Shown in pieces: positions 8,003 through 16,498 of a DNA stretch of 34,335 nt. This DNA is from an uncultured Bacteroidia bacterium (GTDB taxonomy: Bacteria; Bacteroidota; Bacteroidia; Bacteroidales; F082): contig CADAPW010000005.1 of the NCBI GenBank assembly GCA_902789915.1, positions 1 through 34,335 on the forward strand, given 5' to 3'. The notes beneath the pieces are model-generated. The model saw nothing but the letters and a program-made list of their open reading frames with translations. It was not told where the DNA came from and did not search any database. Position numbers and translations under genes: made by a program. Numbering within the stretch: position 1 is the first letter of the stretch; the number at the start of each line of letters is the position of its first letter.

Positions 8003-8814
8003 ACAAGGAAAAATGGTTGCGGCGTTTCATTGAGGCCTATGGTCATCACCCCTGGGCTTTGATTACCGGAGGCAGCTCTGGAATGGGCTTGGAGTATGCA
8101 AAACAGCTGTCTGAAATGGGATGCAACTTACTGTTGGTCAGCAACCAAGAACAGGAACTTCAAACGACTGCTGAAGATTTGAAGTCGAAATACGGCGTAC
8201 AAGTGAAGACGCGTTTTCAAGACCTGTCCACCGATATGGCAGCTGACGAGTTGCTTGCCTTCTGCCAGTCCGATAACTTGCAAATCGACATCCTCATCAA
8301 CAACGCGGGCATGTTTTTCTTTGAGGAGCTGAGCCGTGAAAACGAACGCAAAGCCTTGACGATGCTACGTTTGCATACCTTCACTCCAACGAGATTGTGC
8401 ATCCAGTTTGGTGAGGAAATGAAGAAGCGCGGATATGGATACATTATTAATATGTCGTCGATGGCAGCCAAATTGCCGTGTCCTGGCATCACCATCTATT
8501 CCGCCACGAAGGCTTATCTGAAGAGCTTCGGCAAGTCGCTCTATTTCGAGATGCGTCCATACAACGTGGGTGTTACCACGGTCTGTCCCGCAGCCATTGC
8601 GACTCCTCTTTATAGGTTGAAACCCAATTTGTTACAGTTTGGCGTGAAAATTGGAGTGATTGGTACACCACAATGGCTGGTCAGGAAGGCTTTGAAAGGC
8701 ATGATGCGCCAAAAACGTGTCGTGAAGCCAGGTTTCATGAACATCTATCTGCCGCCTTTGATTGCCCTCTTGCCCCATACTTTAGTAGCAACATTATGGC
8801 AAAAGTTCAAGTAA
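7999..8814 (+). CDS. Short-chain dehydrogenase/reductase (possible hydroxysteroid dehydrogenase)
   Basis: 271 residues of classical SDR fold. The cofactor motif TGGSSGMG is at 23-30, NNAG at 101-104, catalytic Ser in NMSSMAA (153/154), and YSATK with Y167 and K171. The C-terminus (PLIALLPHTLVATLWQKFK) is hydrophobic, as in the subgroup related to 17-beta-HSD12/DltE-like enzymes, and may associate with membrane. The ATG overlaps the previous stop (ATGA), indicating translational coupling with the Old Yellow Enzyme. It would interconvert a ketone and an alcohol, fitting the last step of a steroid or lipid reduction; the position attacked cannot be told. Confidence 0.88.
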   Translation: MNKEKWLRRFIEAYGHHPWALITGGSSGMGLEYAKQLSEMGCNLLLVSNQEQELQTTAEDLKSKYGVQVKTRFQDLSTDMAADELLAFCQSDNLQIDILINNAGMFFFEELSRENERKALTMLRLHTFTPTRLCIQFGEEMKKRGYGYIINMSSMAAKLPCPGITIYSATKAYLKSFGKSLYFEMRPYNVGVTTVCPAAIATPLYRLKPNLLQFGVKIGVIGTPQWLVRKALKGMMRQKRVVKPGFMNIYLPPLIALLPHTLVATLWQKFK

Positions 8815-9743
8815 TCATATTGAGTCTGCTCTTCAGCGTGATGGCTTACGGTCAACGCTACGAGAAGGTGCCTTATGGCGACTTCGAGCAGTGGGTGGTG
8901 CGCTATATCACTGAGTCACAAATTATTGGCGGTCAAGAGAAGGCCCTTTATGTCATTGGCCCGACGGACACGATAAGGGGTAACGAGGTGTATGACTATA
9001 AAAACACGATTTGGGCGACCTCAAACGCTTTAGCCAAGGTGATGGGGGTGACGAAAACCAGTAACAATGTCACGCCCGACAAAGGTCCGACGGGAAAGTG
9101 TGCCAAACTCGCTACGCAGTTTGCTTACTGCAAAGTGGCGGGACTGGTGAATTTCAATGTGCTGGCAGCAGGCTCCATCTATTGGGGCAGGATGCTGGAG
9201 CCTGTAACGGGCGTCAACGATCCTTTTGCGTTCATCGACTGGGGTATCCCGTTTACGAAACGACCTAAAGCAATGGTGCTCAATTATAAAGCCAATATTC
9301 CCAATACAGGGAAGTTGGTGAAGGGTACCACTACCCGTACCACAGAGTTTGATGGCTATGACCCCGCTGAGATTCTTTTTGTCTTGCAATACCGTTGGGA
9401 GGATGCCAAAGGCAATATCCATGCCAAGCGGGTGGGGACGGCGATATACCATGTCGACAAGTCTTCTAATGGTTGGATGAAGGATTTCCGTATCCCCGTC
9501 ATCTACGGCGATGCTCGAAAATCAGCAGATTATCAGCCCTACATGGGCCTGCTTTCGGGCGATAGGACGATGTATGCCATCAATAGCAAAGGTAAGAAAA
9601 AGCCCATCCTCGAAGAGGCTTGGGCTGAAGCGGATTGTCCCGTGACCCATGCCGTCATGTGGCTATCCTCGAGTAGCTGTGGGGCTTTCAGCGGTGCCTT
9701 GGACAATGTGCTATGGGTGGATGAGATAAGGTTGGAGTATTGA
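8796..9743 (+). CDS. Secreted PCMD-domain (putative carbohydrate metabolism) protein
   Basis: 315 residues from the ATG at 8796, chosen because a signal peptide (MAKVQVIILSLLFSVMAYGQ) follows directly; it overlaps the end of the dehydrogenase gene by 19 bases. The mature part resembles the Bacteroidetes PCMD domain: an N-terminal YGDFEQW, TIWATSN, GKCAKLATQ, AAGSIYWGRM, FIDWGIPFTKRPKAM and a late VLWVDEIRLEY. Such proteins are secreted beta-sandwich proteins of unclear function, often encoded near carbohydrate-utilisation genes. Overlap with the reductase operon suggests co-transcription, though a common pathway is not obvious. It converges on the TPR gene with a gap of only 2 bases. Confidence 0.78.
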   Translation: MAKVQVIILSLLFSVMAYGQRYEKVPYGDFEQWVVRYITESQIIGGQEKALYVIGPTDTIRGNEVYDYKNTIWATSNALAKVMGVTKTSNNVTPDKGPTGKCAKLATQFAYCKVAGLVNFNVLAAGSIYWGRMLEPVTGVNDPFAFIDWGIPFTKRPKAMVLNYKANIPNTGKLVKGTTTRTTEFDGYDPAEILFVLQYRWEDAKGNIHAKRVGTAIYHVDKSSNGWMKDFRIPVIYGDARKSADYQPYMGLLSGDRTMYAINSKGKKKPILEEAWAEADCPVTHAVMWLSSSSCGAFSGALDNVLWVDEIRLEY

Positions 9744-9745
9744 GC

Positions 9746-12175
9746 CTATTCGTCCCCTTTTTCTTTCAACTTGTTTTCAATCTCCGTTATTCGTTCTTGG
9801 TTTTTGATGGTATCGGGATGTTCATCTCCGAGCTTGTTTTTCCGTATCTCCAAGGCATTTCTATAGTATTCCAGGGCTGTTGCATAGTCGCCTTGGTTGT
9901 AATAGACTTTGCCTATGGTAGCCAGTACCTTTGCGGCATTGGGGTGGTCGCCGTCATGGTTCTTTTCCAAAAGCGAAAGTGACTGATTGAGGTATTCAAG
10001 GGCTTTTTCATAATTGCCTAAATCGGAATATGCGCGACCCATGTTGCTGTAAGAGGCAGCAATATAGGGGTGCTCTTCGCCATATTTCTTTTTCCAAATT
10101 TCCGTTGCTTTCTGATAGTATTGGATGGCTTTGTCGTAATTGCCTTGTCCGGAATATACAATGCCGATGTTGTTGTAGACGATGGCAACCTCTGGATGGT
10201 CTTTCCCCAACGATTCTTCCTTAATTCTCATGGCTTTGTGATAGTACTCCAAGGCCTTGTCTATGTCGCCAATTTTTTTGTATATCATTCCGAGGTTGTC
10301 GAATATCTTGGTGAGCTTCGGGCTGTCCTTGCCATACGTTTTCTCCATGATGGCCAGTGCCTCCTGAAAATACATCATGGACTTCTCATAGTCGCCCAGC
10401 TCATAGCATACCTTGCCCATGGTATTGTAAACCGAGGCGACATCGGGATGTTCCTTGCCATAGACTTTTTCACGTATCGCCAACGACCTGTTGCAATACT
10501 CCATGGATTCTTGGTATTTGGCTTGCATATAGTAAAGCCAGCCTATGTTATAATAGCATGTGGCGACATCAGGATGGTTCTCCCCGAATATTTTTTTGTC
10601 CCTCTCTAAGCTTGTTTGGAAATACTCCAACGTCTTTTCGTAATTGCCAAGGGAATAATACTCCCAGCCTATGTTGGCGTAGGTCTTGGCAGTTTGAGGA
10701 TAATAATCCCCGAATTGGGTTTCCAAAATCTCCAAAGCAAGGTTATAATACTTCAGTGCGTTTTCATGGTCTCCCTTATAGGAATACAAAATCCCGAAGT
10801 TGTGGTATGTCGAGGTGACATCCTTGTGTTCCAAACCGACTGTCTTTTCTTGTATCTTCAATGCTTTCTCATGGCACTCCATAGCCCTGTCGACGTCGCT
10901 TTGCGCGAAATAAGCCACTCCTATGTCGTTGTATAGGGTTGCCACCCGGCTGTCCTCTTTGCCAAGGACCTTCTCGTTGATTTTCAATGCCGCCAAGAAA
11001 TGTTCCAACGCGCTTTTGTAGTCGCTTTGTTTATAGTGAACTTGCCCGATGTAGTGTAACGCTGTCGCCACTTTGACATTGTCTTCACCATAGTTTTGTC
11101 TGCCCAATTCCAGGGCGAGTCGTAGGCTGTCCAAGGCTTTTTTGTAATCCGCCGTTGAAAAATACACAAGCCCGATGTAGGTGTAGACGTCCACCAAGGC
11201 CCCTGGATTGGAGTCCTTTTGAAGCAGCGATTGGCGCAAAGCGGTATTGAACAGCGACATGGCCTTGTCGTAGTTTGCCACATAATTCAAGAAATACGAG
11301 CCGGCGTCTATGAGCCACTCGATGTTGGTGGTGTCGAGGCTGGCTCTCAAGTCAAGGTAATAAGCGGCGGTGTCGTTCAGGTGTTGTGCGGCGAAAGTCT
11401 CGTAATAACTGTAGCAACGCTTTGCCAGCTCTGCATTATCAGCGGCATGTACGGCCTTGGCTTGGCTGAGCGTTTGCTCCTGTTCATGAAGGGCCTGCCC
11501 TTTCATGCGTTGTTCCTCCACTTGTTTGCTGACATCGCCTCTTGTGTTCAGCAGAGAGTCGGCTTTCACCAAATCGCCGTTTTCGATGCAATACGACACT
11601 TGGCGGTAGAAATCGTCCAACTGGTCGTAATCCAACTCGGAGTATCGCTTCGCCATGTCGGAGATGAGGTGTTCGTTGCTTTCTTGCTCGGCATACAACT
11701 GTTGTAATAGTTTTTGGTATTCCTCCATCGAAATCGCGTTTTCTTCCTTGAGGGCTTCTATCTCGTCTTCTTTTGCTTGCAATTGTTTCTGGAGGTTGCG
11801 CCGTATCTTGCGTTCGGCGTTGAGCTTGTCCTGCAATTGTTGCTCGGGCGTCTCCATGATGATGTATAGCGGGTTGGAGGAACGCTCATAACTCTTTGGA
11901 CAGGCTTCCACGTCAACCAGCTGGTAGCCTTTTTTCTTCACCGAGTCGAGGCGGAATTGTGTGTTGGGAGTGGGGAAGGAAAAAGAGCCGTCGTCTTCAT
12001 TGACGAGTACAGGGGTGCGGCCTTGCACCGACACCGTGCTGCCTTTGATACCTTGACCAGGCACAAGTTGGCCGTTGACCATGCGGCCTTTGGTCTTCAC
12101 ATAGCCCTGCTGCGTTTGGGCAAAGGCTATCGTTGCAACGAGCAAACAAATTGATAGTGAGAGTATTCTTTTCAT
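9746..12175 (-). CDS. Secreted TPR repeat protein with N-terminal carboxypeptidase-regulatory-like domain
   Basis: 809 residues. A signal peptide (MKRILSLSICLLVATIAFAQ) leads into a short beta domain (~25-110: GQGIKGSTVSVQGRTPVLV, DDGSFSFPTP), a coiled coil (~112-165, rich in Gln/Glu/Lys), a helical linker with Q-rich heptads, then about twelve kinesin-light-chain-like TPRs (TPR_10/TPR_12) of exactly 42 residues. Each carries a YxNIGxxYxxxGDYxKAL core followed by EExxGxxHPxxA. The 126-bp period is visible in the DNA. It is probably a periplasmic or surface scaffold for protein contacts. It has its own promoter and no obvious operon partner. Repeat number may vary between strains. Confidence 0.85.
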   Translation of the reverse strand: MKRILSLSICLLVATIAFAQTQQGYVKTKGRMVNGQLVPGQGIKGSTVSVQGRTPVLVNEDDGSFSFPTPNTQFRLDSVKKKGYQLVDVEACPKSYERSSNPLYIIMETPEQQLQDKLNAERKIRRNLQKQLQAKEDEIEALKEENAISMEEYQKLLQQLYAEQESNEHLISDMAKRYSELDYDQLDDFYRQVSYCIENGDLVKADSLLNTRGDVSKQVEEQRMKGQALHEQEQTLSQAKAVHAADNAELAKRCYSYYETFAAQHLNDTAAYYLDLRASLDTTNIEWLIDAGSYFLNYVANYDKAMSLFNTALRQSLLQKDSNPGALVDVYTYIGLVYFSTADYKKALDSLRLALELGRQNYGEDNVKVATALHYIGQVHYKQSDYKSALEHFLAALKINEKVLGKEDSRVATLYNDIGVAYFAQSDVDRAMECHEKALKIQEKTVGLEHKDVTSTYHNFGILYSYKGDHENALKYYNLALEILETQFGDYYPQTAKTYANIGWEYYSLGNYEKTLEYFQTSLERDKKIFGENHPDVATCYYNIGWLYYMQAKYQESMEYCNRSLAIREKVYGKEHPDVASVYNTMGKVCYELGDYEKSMMYFQEALAIMEKTYGKDSPKLTKIFDNLGMIYKKIGDIDKALEYYHKAMRIKEESLGKDHPEVAIVYNNIGIVYSGQGNYDKAIQYYQKATEIWKKKYGEEHPYIAASYSNMGRAYSDLGNYEKALEYLNQSLSLLEKNHDGDHPNAAKVLATIGKVYYNQGDYATALEYYRNALEIRKNKLGDEHPDTIKNQERITEIENKLKEKGDE

Positions 12176-12230
12176 GTTATCAGTGTCTTGACAAGTGAAA
12201 GATTCATTTAAACCATAAGATTCATCATTG

Positions 12231-12262
12231 CAAAATTATAAAATATAGTGCATCAACCCAAA
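12231..12262 (-). promoter_or_regulatory. Promoter of the TPR gene
   Basis: On the minus strand TTTG (complement of 12259-12262) - 20 bases - TAATTTTG (complement of 12231-12238), a good Bacteroidetes match; the leader is about 50 bases. Confidence 0.65.
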
Positions 12263-12270
12263 CTTTTTCC

Positions 12271-12278
12271 TATTTTTG
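12271..12278 (+). promoter_or_regulatory. -7 box of the DUF5606 gene
   Basis: TATTTTTG lies 28 bases before the ATG at 12307, divergent from the TPR gene promoter. The -33 element is unclear. Confidence 0.5.
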
Positions 12279-12306
12279 CAGCCGTTTTTGAAAAAAAGAA
12301 AGAACT

Positions 12307-12750
12307 ATGGATTTAAGCAAAATTGTATCGATATCTGGCAAACCTGGCCTCTATCAGGTGAAGTCCCAAGCCATTGGAAGGCTTATCGTTGAATCAGTCG
12401 TCGACGGCAAGTGCATGCCCGCCTTCGCCCGCGACCGTATGAGTTCTCTTGAGGAGATTTCTATCTTCTCCACCGACGAGGATCGCCCGCTGAAGGAAGT
12501 GTTCATGATGATCCACGAGAAGATGGGCGACAAGGTCGACTTCGACTATAAGAAAGCCTCAAACGATGAGTTGCGTGAGAAGTTTGCTTTGGTCATGCCT
12601 GACTATGACGAAGAAGCCGTTTATCCTTCCGACATGAAGAAGGTCTTTGCTTGGTATCAGATGCTGGTCGACAAGAACCTGCTTGACTTCACGGTGGAAG
12701 AGAAAAAGGAGGAAGAAGCCCCTGAACAACCCGCCGAGAAAGCGGAGTGA
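12307..12750 (+). CDS. DUF5606 domain protein
   Basis: 147 residues. The first ~120 match the Bacteroidetes-specific DUF5606 family: MDLSKIVSISGKPGLYQV, a beta-rich GRLIVESVVDGKCMPAF, SSLEEISIFSTDEDRPLKEVF, and VYPSDMKKVFAWYQMLV. The C-terminal 25 residues are low-complexity Glu/Ala/Pro. It is cytosolic with no known function. It is followed by a strong terminator, so it is its own transcription unit, separate from pyrKD. Confidence 0.85.
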   Translation: MDLSKIVSISGKPGLYQVKSQAIGRLIVESVVDGKCMPAFARDRMSSLEEISIFSTDEDRPLKEVFMMIHEKMGDKVDFDYKKASNDELREKFALVMPDYDEEAVYPSDMKKVFAWYQMLVDKNLLDFTVEEKKEEEAPEQPAEKAE

Positions 12751-12768
12751 TTTGTAAATGACTAAAAA

Positions 12769-12791
12769 GAAGCTGCTTCGGCAGCTTTTTT
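12769..12791 (+). terminator. Rho-independent terminator after the DUF5606 gene
   Basis: AAGCTGC-TTCG-GCAGCTT followed by a run of T: a stable UUCG tetraloop hairpin 19 bases after the stop. Confidence 0.85.
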
Positions 12792-12793
12792 TG

Positions 12794-12801
12794 TATATTT
12801 G
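12794..12801 (+). promoter_or_regulatory. -7 box upstream of pyrK
   Basis: TATATTTG directly after the terminator, about 60 bases before the pyrK ATG. The -33 position falls in the terminator stem, so the match is partial. Confidence 0.4.
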
Positions 12802-12862
12802 TGCCCGAATCCGAGGAGTCATCGCAGGCTTGCCCCGCAATCTCCTTCGCAAAAGGAATTAT

Positions 12863-13624
12863 ATGAAACAAATTGCAGACTTCAAACTTGTCGAAAAACA
12901 GGACTTCGGTCGCTCGGTGATGCTGAGGCTTCATGCCCAGCAGCCTTTGCCGGAGATCCTGCCTGGGCAGTTCGTTCAGGTGCGCGTCGACGGCTCGCCG
13001 ACCACCTATTTGCGTCGCCCCATCTCCATCCACGATGTGGATTTCAAGCAGAATGAAATCACCTTTTTGGTGCAACAAGTAGGCGAGGGGACACGCCATT
13101 TGGCCGTAGCCAAGATAGGCGATACCATCAACATGGTGCTGCCCTTGGGCAATGGTTTCAGCCTATCCGAAAAAGGGGAGAGGTGCCTGCTCGTCGGCGG
13201 TGGCATCGGCATCGCGCCGTTGTTTTATTTTGCCAAGGTGCTGAACGAAAGAGGTGTTCGTCCAACTTTATTGCTTGGCGGGAAAACCGAATCCGATTTG
13301 CTCCGTTTGGCTGACTACCAGAAACTTGGCGAGACCTTCGTGACTACTGAAGACGGCTCACTCGGCGAGAAAGGCTTTGTCACCCAACATTCGGTGTGGC
13401 AGAAGCAACAGTTTGACAAAATCTATGTCTGCGGTCCCAAGCCGATGATGAAGGCCGTGGCGAAATTGGCTGCCGAAAAGAATGTTTGGTGCGAGGTCTC
13501 GCTTGAGAACCTGATGGCTTGCGGCCTCGGTGCCTGCCTCTGCTGCGTGGAGGACACCGTCGACGGCAATGTGTGCGTCTGCAAGGAAGGACCGGTTTTT
13601 AACACAAGGAGGTTGAAATGGTGA
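12863..13624 (+). CDS. pyrK: Dihydroorotate dehydrogenase electron-transfer subunit
   Basis: 253 residues from the ATG giving [13 protein letters not shown]; in-frame extension to 12758 would cross the promoter. Ferredoxin-reductase-like fold: FAD motif [11 protein letters not shown] (RRPIS at 51-55), GEGTRHLAV, the NAD-binding [19 protein letters not shown], and [11 protein letters not shown]. The C-terminal cysteines of CGLGACLCC and CVC (about 220, 225, 228 and 240) bind the [2Fe-2S] cluster. It passes electrons from dihydroorotate oxidation at PyrD FMN via the cluster and FAD to NAD+. It overlaps pyrD by 7 bases, as expected for the heterotetramer. Confidence 0.95.
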   Translation: MKQIADFKLVEKQDFGRSVMLRLHAQQPLPEILPGQFVQVRVDGSPTTYLRRPISIHDVDFKQNEITFLVQQVGEGTRHLAVAKIGDTINMVLPLGNGFSLSEKGERCLLVGGGIGIAPLFYFAKVLNERGVRPTLLLGGKTESDLLRLADYQKLGETFVTTEDGSLGEKGFVTQHSVWQKQQFDKIYVCGPKPMMKAVAKLAAEKNVWCEVSLENLMACGLGACLCCVEDTVDGNVCVCKEGPVFNTRRLKW

Positions 13625-14529
13625 ACATGACAATAGACTTGGGTCGTGGCCTGGTGCTGCGCAACCCCGTGATGACGGCTTCGGGTACCTTCGGCTATGG
13701 CGAAGAATACACCGACTTCGTGGACTTGGCCCAGCTGGGCGGCATCATCGTGAAAGGCACAACGCTTCATCCGCGTGAGGGCAACCCCTATCCGCGTATG
13801 GCCGAGACGGCCTCTGGGATGCTCAACTGCGTCGGACTGCAAAACAAAGGCGTGCAATACTTCATCGACACGATATATCCGCGCATCAAGGACTTCGATA
13901 CCAACGTGCTGCTTAACCTCTCTGGCTCCTGCCTTGAAGATTACGTGAAAGGCGCCGAGATGGTGGATGCCTTGGACAAGATTCCTGCCATCGAGTTGAA
14001 TGTCTCATGTCCCAACGTGAAGCAAGGCGGCATGGCCTTCGGCGTGACGACTACGGGCATTGCTCAGGTGGTCTCCGAGGTGCGCAAGGTGTGTCACAAG
14101 CACTTGATGGTCAAGCTGTCGCCTAATGTGACCAATATTGCTGAAATCGCGTTGGCTGCTGAGGCTGCCGGTGCCGACTCGGTGTCGCTCATCAACACCT
14201 TGATGGGCATGGCCATCGATGCGGAGAAACGCAAACCGAAGCTGTCCGTGATTACGGGTGGCCTGTCGGGTGCCTGCGTGAAGCCTGTGGCCTTGCGCAT
14301 GGTGTGGCAGGTGGCCAAGGCAGTGAAGATCCCCGTAGTGGGTTTGGGCGGCATCTCCAACGCCACCGATGCCGTGGAGTTCATGATTGCCGGAGCCTCT
14401 GCCATCGAAATCGGCACGGCCAATTTCATCGATCCGGCGGTTTCGGCGAAGGTGGCATGGGGAATTAACGAGTATTGCGAAAGGCATGGTTTTGCCACTG
14501 CAGCCGACCTCACCGGTGCCTTGCTGTAG
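13618..14529 (+). CDS. pyrD: Dihydroorotate dehydrogenase class 1B, catalytic subunit
   Basis: 303 residues, FMN TIM barrel. [10 protein letters not shown] near the N-terminus, [28 protein letters not shown], the catalytic cysteine in [13 protein letters not shown] (C131), MVKLSPNV, and [20 protein letters not shown] at the FMN phosphate. A Cys base and the adjacent PyrK define the NAD-linked 1B class. It oxidises dihydroorotate to orotate in pyrimidine synthesis. The start ATG overlaps the pyrK stop; a second ATG three codons on is equally possible. Its TAG stop lies inside the left arm of a perfect palindrome that ends the operon. Confidence 0.96.
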   Translation: MVNMTIDLGRGLVLRNPVMTASGTFGYGEEYTDFVDLAQLGGIIVKGTTLHPREGNPYPRMAETASGMLNCVGLQNKGVQYFIDTIYPRIKDFDTNVLLNLSGSCLEDYVKGAEMVDALDKIPAIELNVSCPNVKQGGMAFGVTTTGIAQVVSEVRKVCHKHLMVKLSPNVTNIAEIALAAEAAGADSVSLINTLMGMAIDAEKRKPKLSVITGGLSGACVKPVALRMVWQVAKAVKIPVVGLGGISNATDAVEFMIAGASAIEIGTANFIDPAVSAKVAWGINEYCERHGFATAADLTGALL

Positions 14530-14553
14530 AGACGCAAAATTTTGCGTCTCTAC
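14526..14553. repeat. Palindromic GTAGAGACG element, copy 2, shared 3' end of convergent genes
   Basis: A 28-bp perfect palindrome: GTAGAGACGCAAAA and its exact complement with no spacer. Each arm contains TAG in frame for one of the two convergent genes, so the element supplies the stop codon of pyrD on the plus strand and of the 14550-15116 gene on the minus strand. Its A/T centre and position suggest use as a two-way transcript end. Confidence 0.8.
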
Positions 14554-15116
14554 GGGTTTAATCCTAATTCACAGAGCCCATCCTTGTTGCCCACCACAAA
14601 GGCCACGGGCGGGTTGTCGCCCTGCACAAGGTCGTTCAGGTAGAGCGGCTCGCCGAGGATGAAGAGCGCGCAGCGGAAGGTGTTGCCCGCCTTCAGCTTG
14701 GAGTTTTCGGCTTGTTCTACGACGAAACGGTAGTCGCCGAGATGGCGGAACGTGCATCGGCGGTTGGGTTTCCATGAAACCGAGACAAGGTCGCCGACCT
14801 TTAAGTCGTCGGTCTTGATGTGCTGCTTGGTCACGCGGTCGGAGCCGTTGTCCTGGCCGATATGTTCCAAAAAACCGTCCCAGTCCTTAAACCCCAAGAA
14901 TTTCGACAAGATCTCAAGCGTGCTGTTGCGTGTGGTGTCGGGACCGTCGACATAGCCCCAAAGACGTTTCAGCGTAGAGGTGCTGATGTTCTCGTGGGTG
15001 CGCTCCCAGATGGCGCCACTGAGGAAGGTGAAGTCGTTGGACGTCTTCATCTTGCGCCCGACGCTTTCCTCGATTTGCTGCTTGAGCTCGGTGATTTCTG
15101 GACTGGTTTTCTGCAT
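14550..15116 (-). CDS. HTH-like small regulatory protein (uncharacterised Bacteroidetes family)
   Basis: 188 residues from the ATG giving MQKTSPEITELKQQIEES. A frame open to 15230 would add basic low-complexity sequence and swallow a promoter-like box, so the shorter start is preferred. Residues ~20-90 (LSGAIWERT, ISTSTLKRLWGYVDG, RNSTLEILSKFLGFKDWDGFL) resemble an N-terminal helix-turn-helix found in Bacteroidetes regulators; the C-terminal ~90 residues look beta-rich (VGDLVSVSWKPNRRCTF, GNTFRCALFILGEP). Function unknown. It is divergent from a membrane Ser/Thr kinase, with repeats between them, so it may regulate that gene or itself. Confidence 0.65.
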   Translation of the reverse strand: MQKTSPEITELKQQIEESVGRKMKTSNDFTFLSGAIWERTHENISTSTLKRLWGYVDGPDTTRNSTLEILSKFLGFKDWDGFLEHIGQDNGSDRVTKQHIKTDDLKVGDLVSVSWKPNRRCTFRHLGDYRFVVEQAENSKLKAGNTFRCALFILGEPLYLNDLVQGDNPPVAFVVGNKDGLCELGLNP

Positions 15117-15127
15117 GTTGTTTTTTT

Positions 15128-15162
15128 GACGCGAGACTTTTTGACGCGGGACGCGAGACTTT
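15128..15162. repeat. Direct repeat GACGCGAGACTTT in an intergenic region
   Basis: GACGCGAGACTTT occurs at 15128-15140 and 15150-15162, 22 bases apart (two helical turns), with a partial third GACGCGGG between. It lies just upstream of the HTH-like gene, so it could be an operator. Confidence 0.5.
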
Positions 15163-15230
15163 GCCCCCGCATTTTTCAGCGGCAAAATAACGAACTTTTT
15201 TCGTATTGCGAATAATTCTTTTTGGTTCAT

Positions 15231-15264
15231 TTTGACCGCGACAATGCGTTTTCGCTTATTTTTG
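15231..15264 (+). promoter_or_regulatory. Kinase promoter
   Basis: TTTG at 15231-15234, then 22 bases, then TATTTTTG at 15257-15264, 17 bases before the kinase ATG. The spacer is slightly long for the consensus. Confidence 0.55.
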
Positions 15265-15281
15265 CCGAAAAAATATAGGCC

Positions 15282-16445
15282 ATGGATGACAACAGCACAT
15301 CGGGAATCATCAACGGCAGTTTCATCACCGAGACGGATGCCTTGACGGTGTACGAGTCCTCGTCTTCACGTGGTTTCAACCAGGTGGTGAAGGTACGGCG
15401 CCAAGGCAAGTGGTTCATCCTGAAAGGCTTGAAGCCTGAGTATCGCGACCAGCAGGCCTATATCGAGTTGCTGAAGAAGGAGTTTGAGCTGGGTACCCAA
15501 CTTGACCATCCCAACATCGTGAAGATTCTAGCTAAGGAGATGAACCCCGAGGTCGGGCCATGCATTGTGATGGAGTATGTGGATGGCGTGACTTTGGACG
15601 AGTTTCATGCAGCAAAGCCCTCAGTAGCAGTCCGTAAAAAGGTGGTAGAGCAGTTGGTGGACGCCCTCGTTTACATCCACGGCAAGCAAATCATCCACCG
15701 TGACCTGAAGCCGAGTAACATTTTGGTTACGAGGAATGGTAATAACTTGAAGATCATTGACTTTGGCCTTTCCGATGCCGATGACTATGCCGTGTTGAAG
15801 CAACCTGCTGGCACCTTGAAATACATGTCGCCCGAGCAAAAGGAACCTGCTGTGAAGATTGACGGTCGTGCTGACCTCTATGCCTTCGGCTTGTTGTTGA
15901 AGGAGATCTTCCCGCATCGCTTCAGGCACATTGCAGCCAAGTGCTCCCGTGCCGACCGTGAGCGCCGTTATGCCAACGCTGAGGCTGTGCGCAAGGCCTT
16001 CGAGCGCCATTCGCGTCGGCTATGGATGCTCCCGATATTGATAGGCGTGGCGTTGGCGGTTATCCCGATGATGTTGCGGCCCAAGGAAATCGTCAGGACC
16101 GAGGTGCAGCATGTGATCGACACTATCATTGTGGAGCGCAACCCCAACGGCTATTCCGACGAGTTCATGGCGTTGCTCGACAGGGCAGAGCATATCATCG
16201 ACAGCATGTATCAGCCTGTCATTGACGACATAAACAATGGAAAATGTGAGGCAGATATTAACGGTGTCTACAATGATTTCTCTAACAGGATGAAGGTTTG
16301 TCGTTCATTGTTGCAAAATATCCAATCGCCTTTGCTTGACGACCGCAAGACGAGCGATGAGTTCAGAAGTGCATGGGAAAAAGCGCACAACGACAAGTAT
16401 AACCAGATTGCCTTTATGATATTCGACCGGGTTCAGGTGAAATGA
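15282..16445 (+). CDS. Membrane-anchored Hanks-type Ser/Thr protein kinase
   Basis: 387 residues. The kinase domain fills ~15-240: ATP-binding Lys in WFILKGLKP (K48), helix C KKEFELGTQLDHPNIV, hinge IVMEYVDG, catalytic loop IHRDLKPSNI (HRD 139-141, N146), DFG at 160-162, activation segment end MSPEQ, and DLYAFGLLLKEIF. A basic juxtamembrane stretch precedes one helix (LWMLPILIGVALAVIPMML, ~248-266), then ~120 extracytoplasmic residues, largely helical, with no PASTA or other known sensor. The glycine loop is weak (ESSSSRGFN). It probably senses an envelope signal and phosphorylates cytosolic proteins. It lies directly before the small-RNA/KAP island, transcribed the same way, so it could belong to that system. 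Confidence 0.9.
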   Translation: MDDNSTSGIINGSFITETDALTVYESSSSRGFNQVVKVRRQGKWFILKGLKPEYRDQQAYIELLKKEFELGTQLDHPNIVKILAKEMNPEVGPCIVMEYVDGVTLDEFHAAKPSVAVRKKVVEQLVDALVYIHGKQIIHRDLKPSNILVTRNGNNLKIIDFGLSDADDYAVLKQPAGTLKYMSPEQKEPAVKIDGRADLYAFGLLLKEIFPHRFRHIAAKCSRADRERRYANAEAVRKAFERHSRRLWMLPILIGVALAVIPMMLRPKEIVRTEVQHVIDTIIVERNPNGYSDEFMALLDRAEHIIDSMYQPVIDDINNGKCEADINGVYNDFSNRMKVCRSLLQNIQSPLLDDRKTSDEFRSAWEKAHNDKYNQIAFMIFDRVQVK

Positions 16446-16462
16446 ACTGACATGAACCGAAC
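16443..16462 (+). repeat. 10-bp-period TGAAC repeats, left set
   Basis: TGAACTGACA and TGAACCGAAC sit in tandem and a degenerate TGATTCCG follows; the first overlaps the kinase stop. A matching set occurs at 16784-16813 beyond the small RNA. Confidence 0.5.
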
Positions 16463-16498
16463 TGATTCCGTTTTTGCCGCAAAATCCTCATTTTTCTT

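Noticed and set aside
9740..11707. A series of long plus-strand frames opposite the TPR gene
   Set aside because: They are reflections of the 126-bp repeat on the opposite strand and have no independent start signals.
14569..14775. Arg/Pro-rich alternative minus-strand frame
   Set aside because: It is an out-of-frame reading of the HTH-like gene with low-complexity composition.
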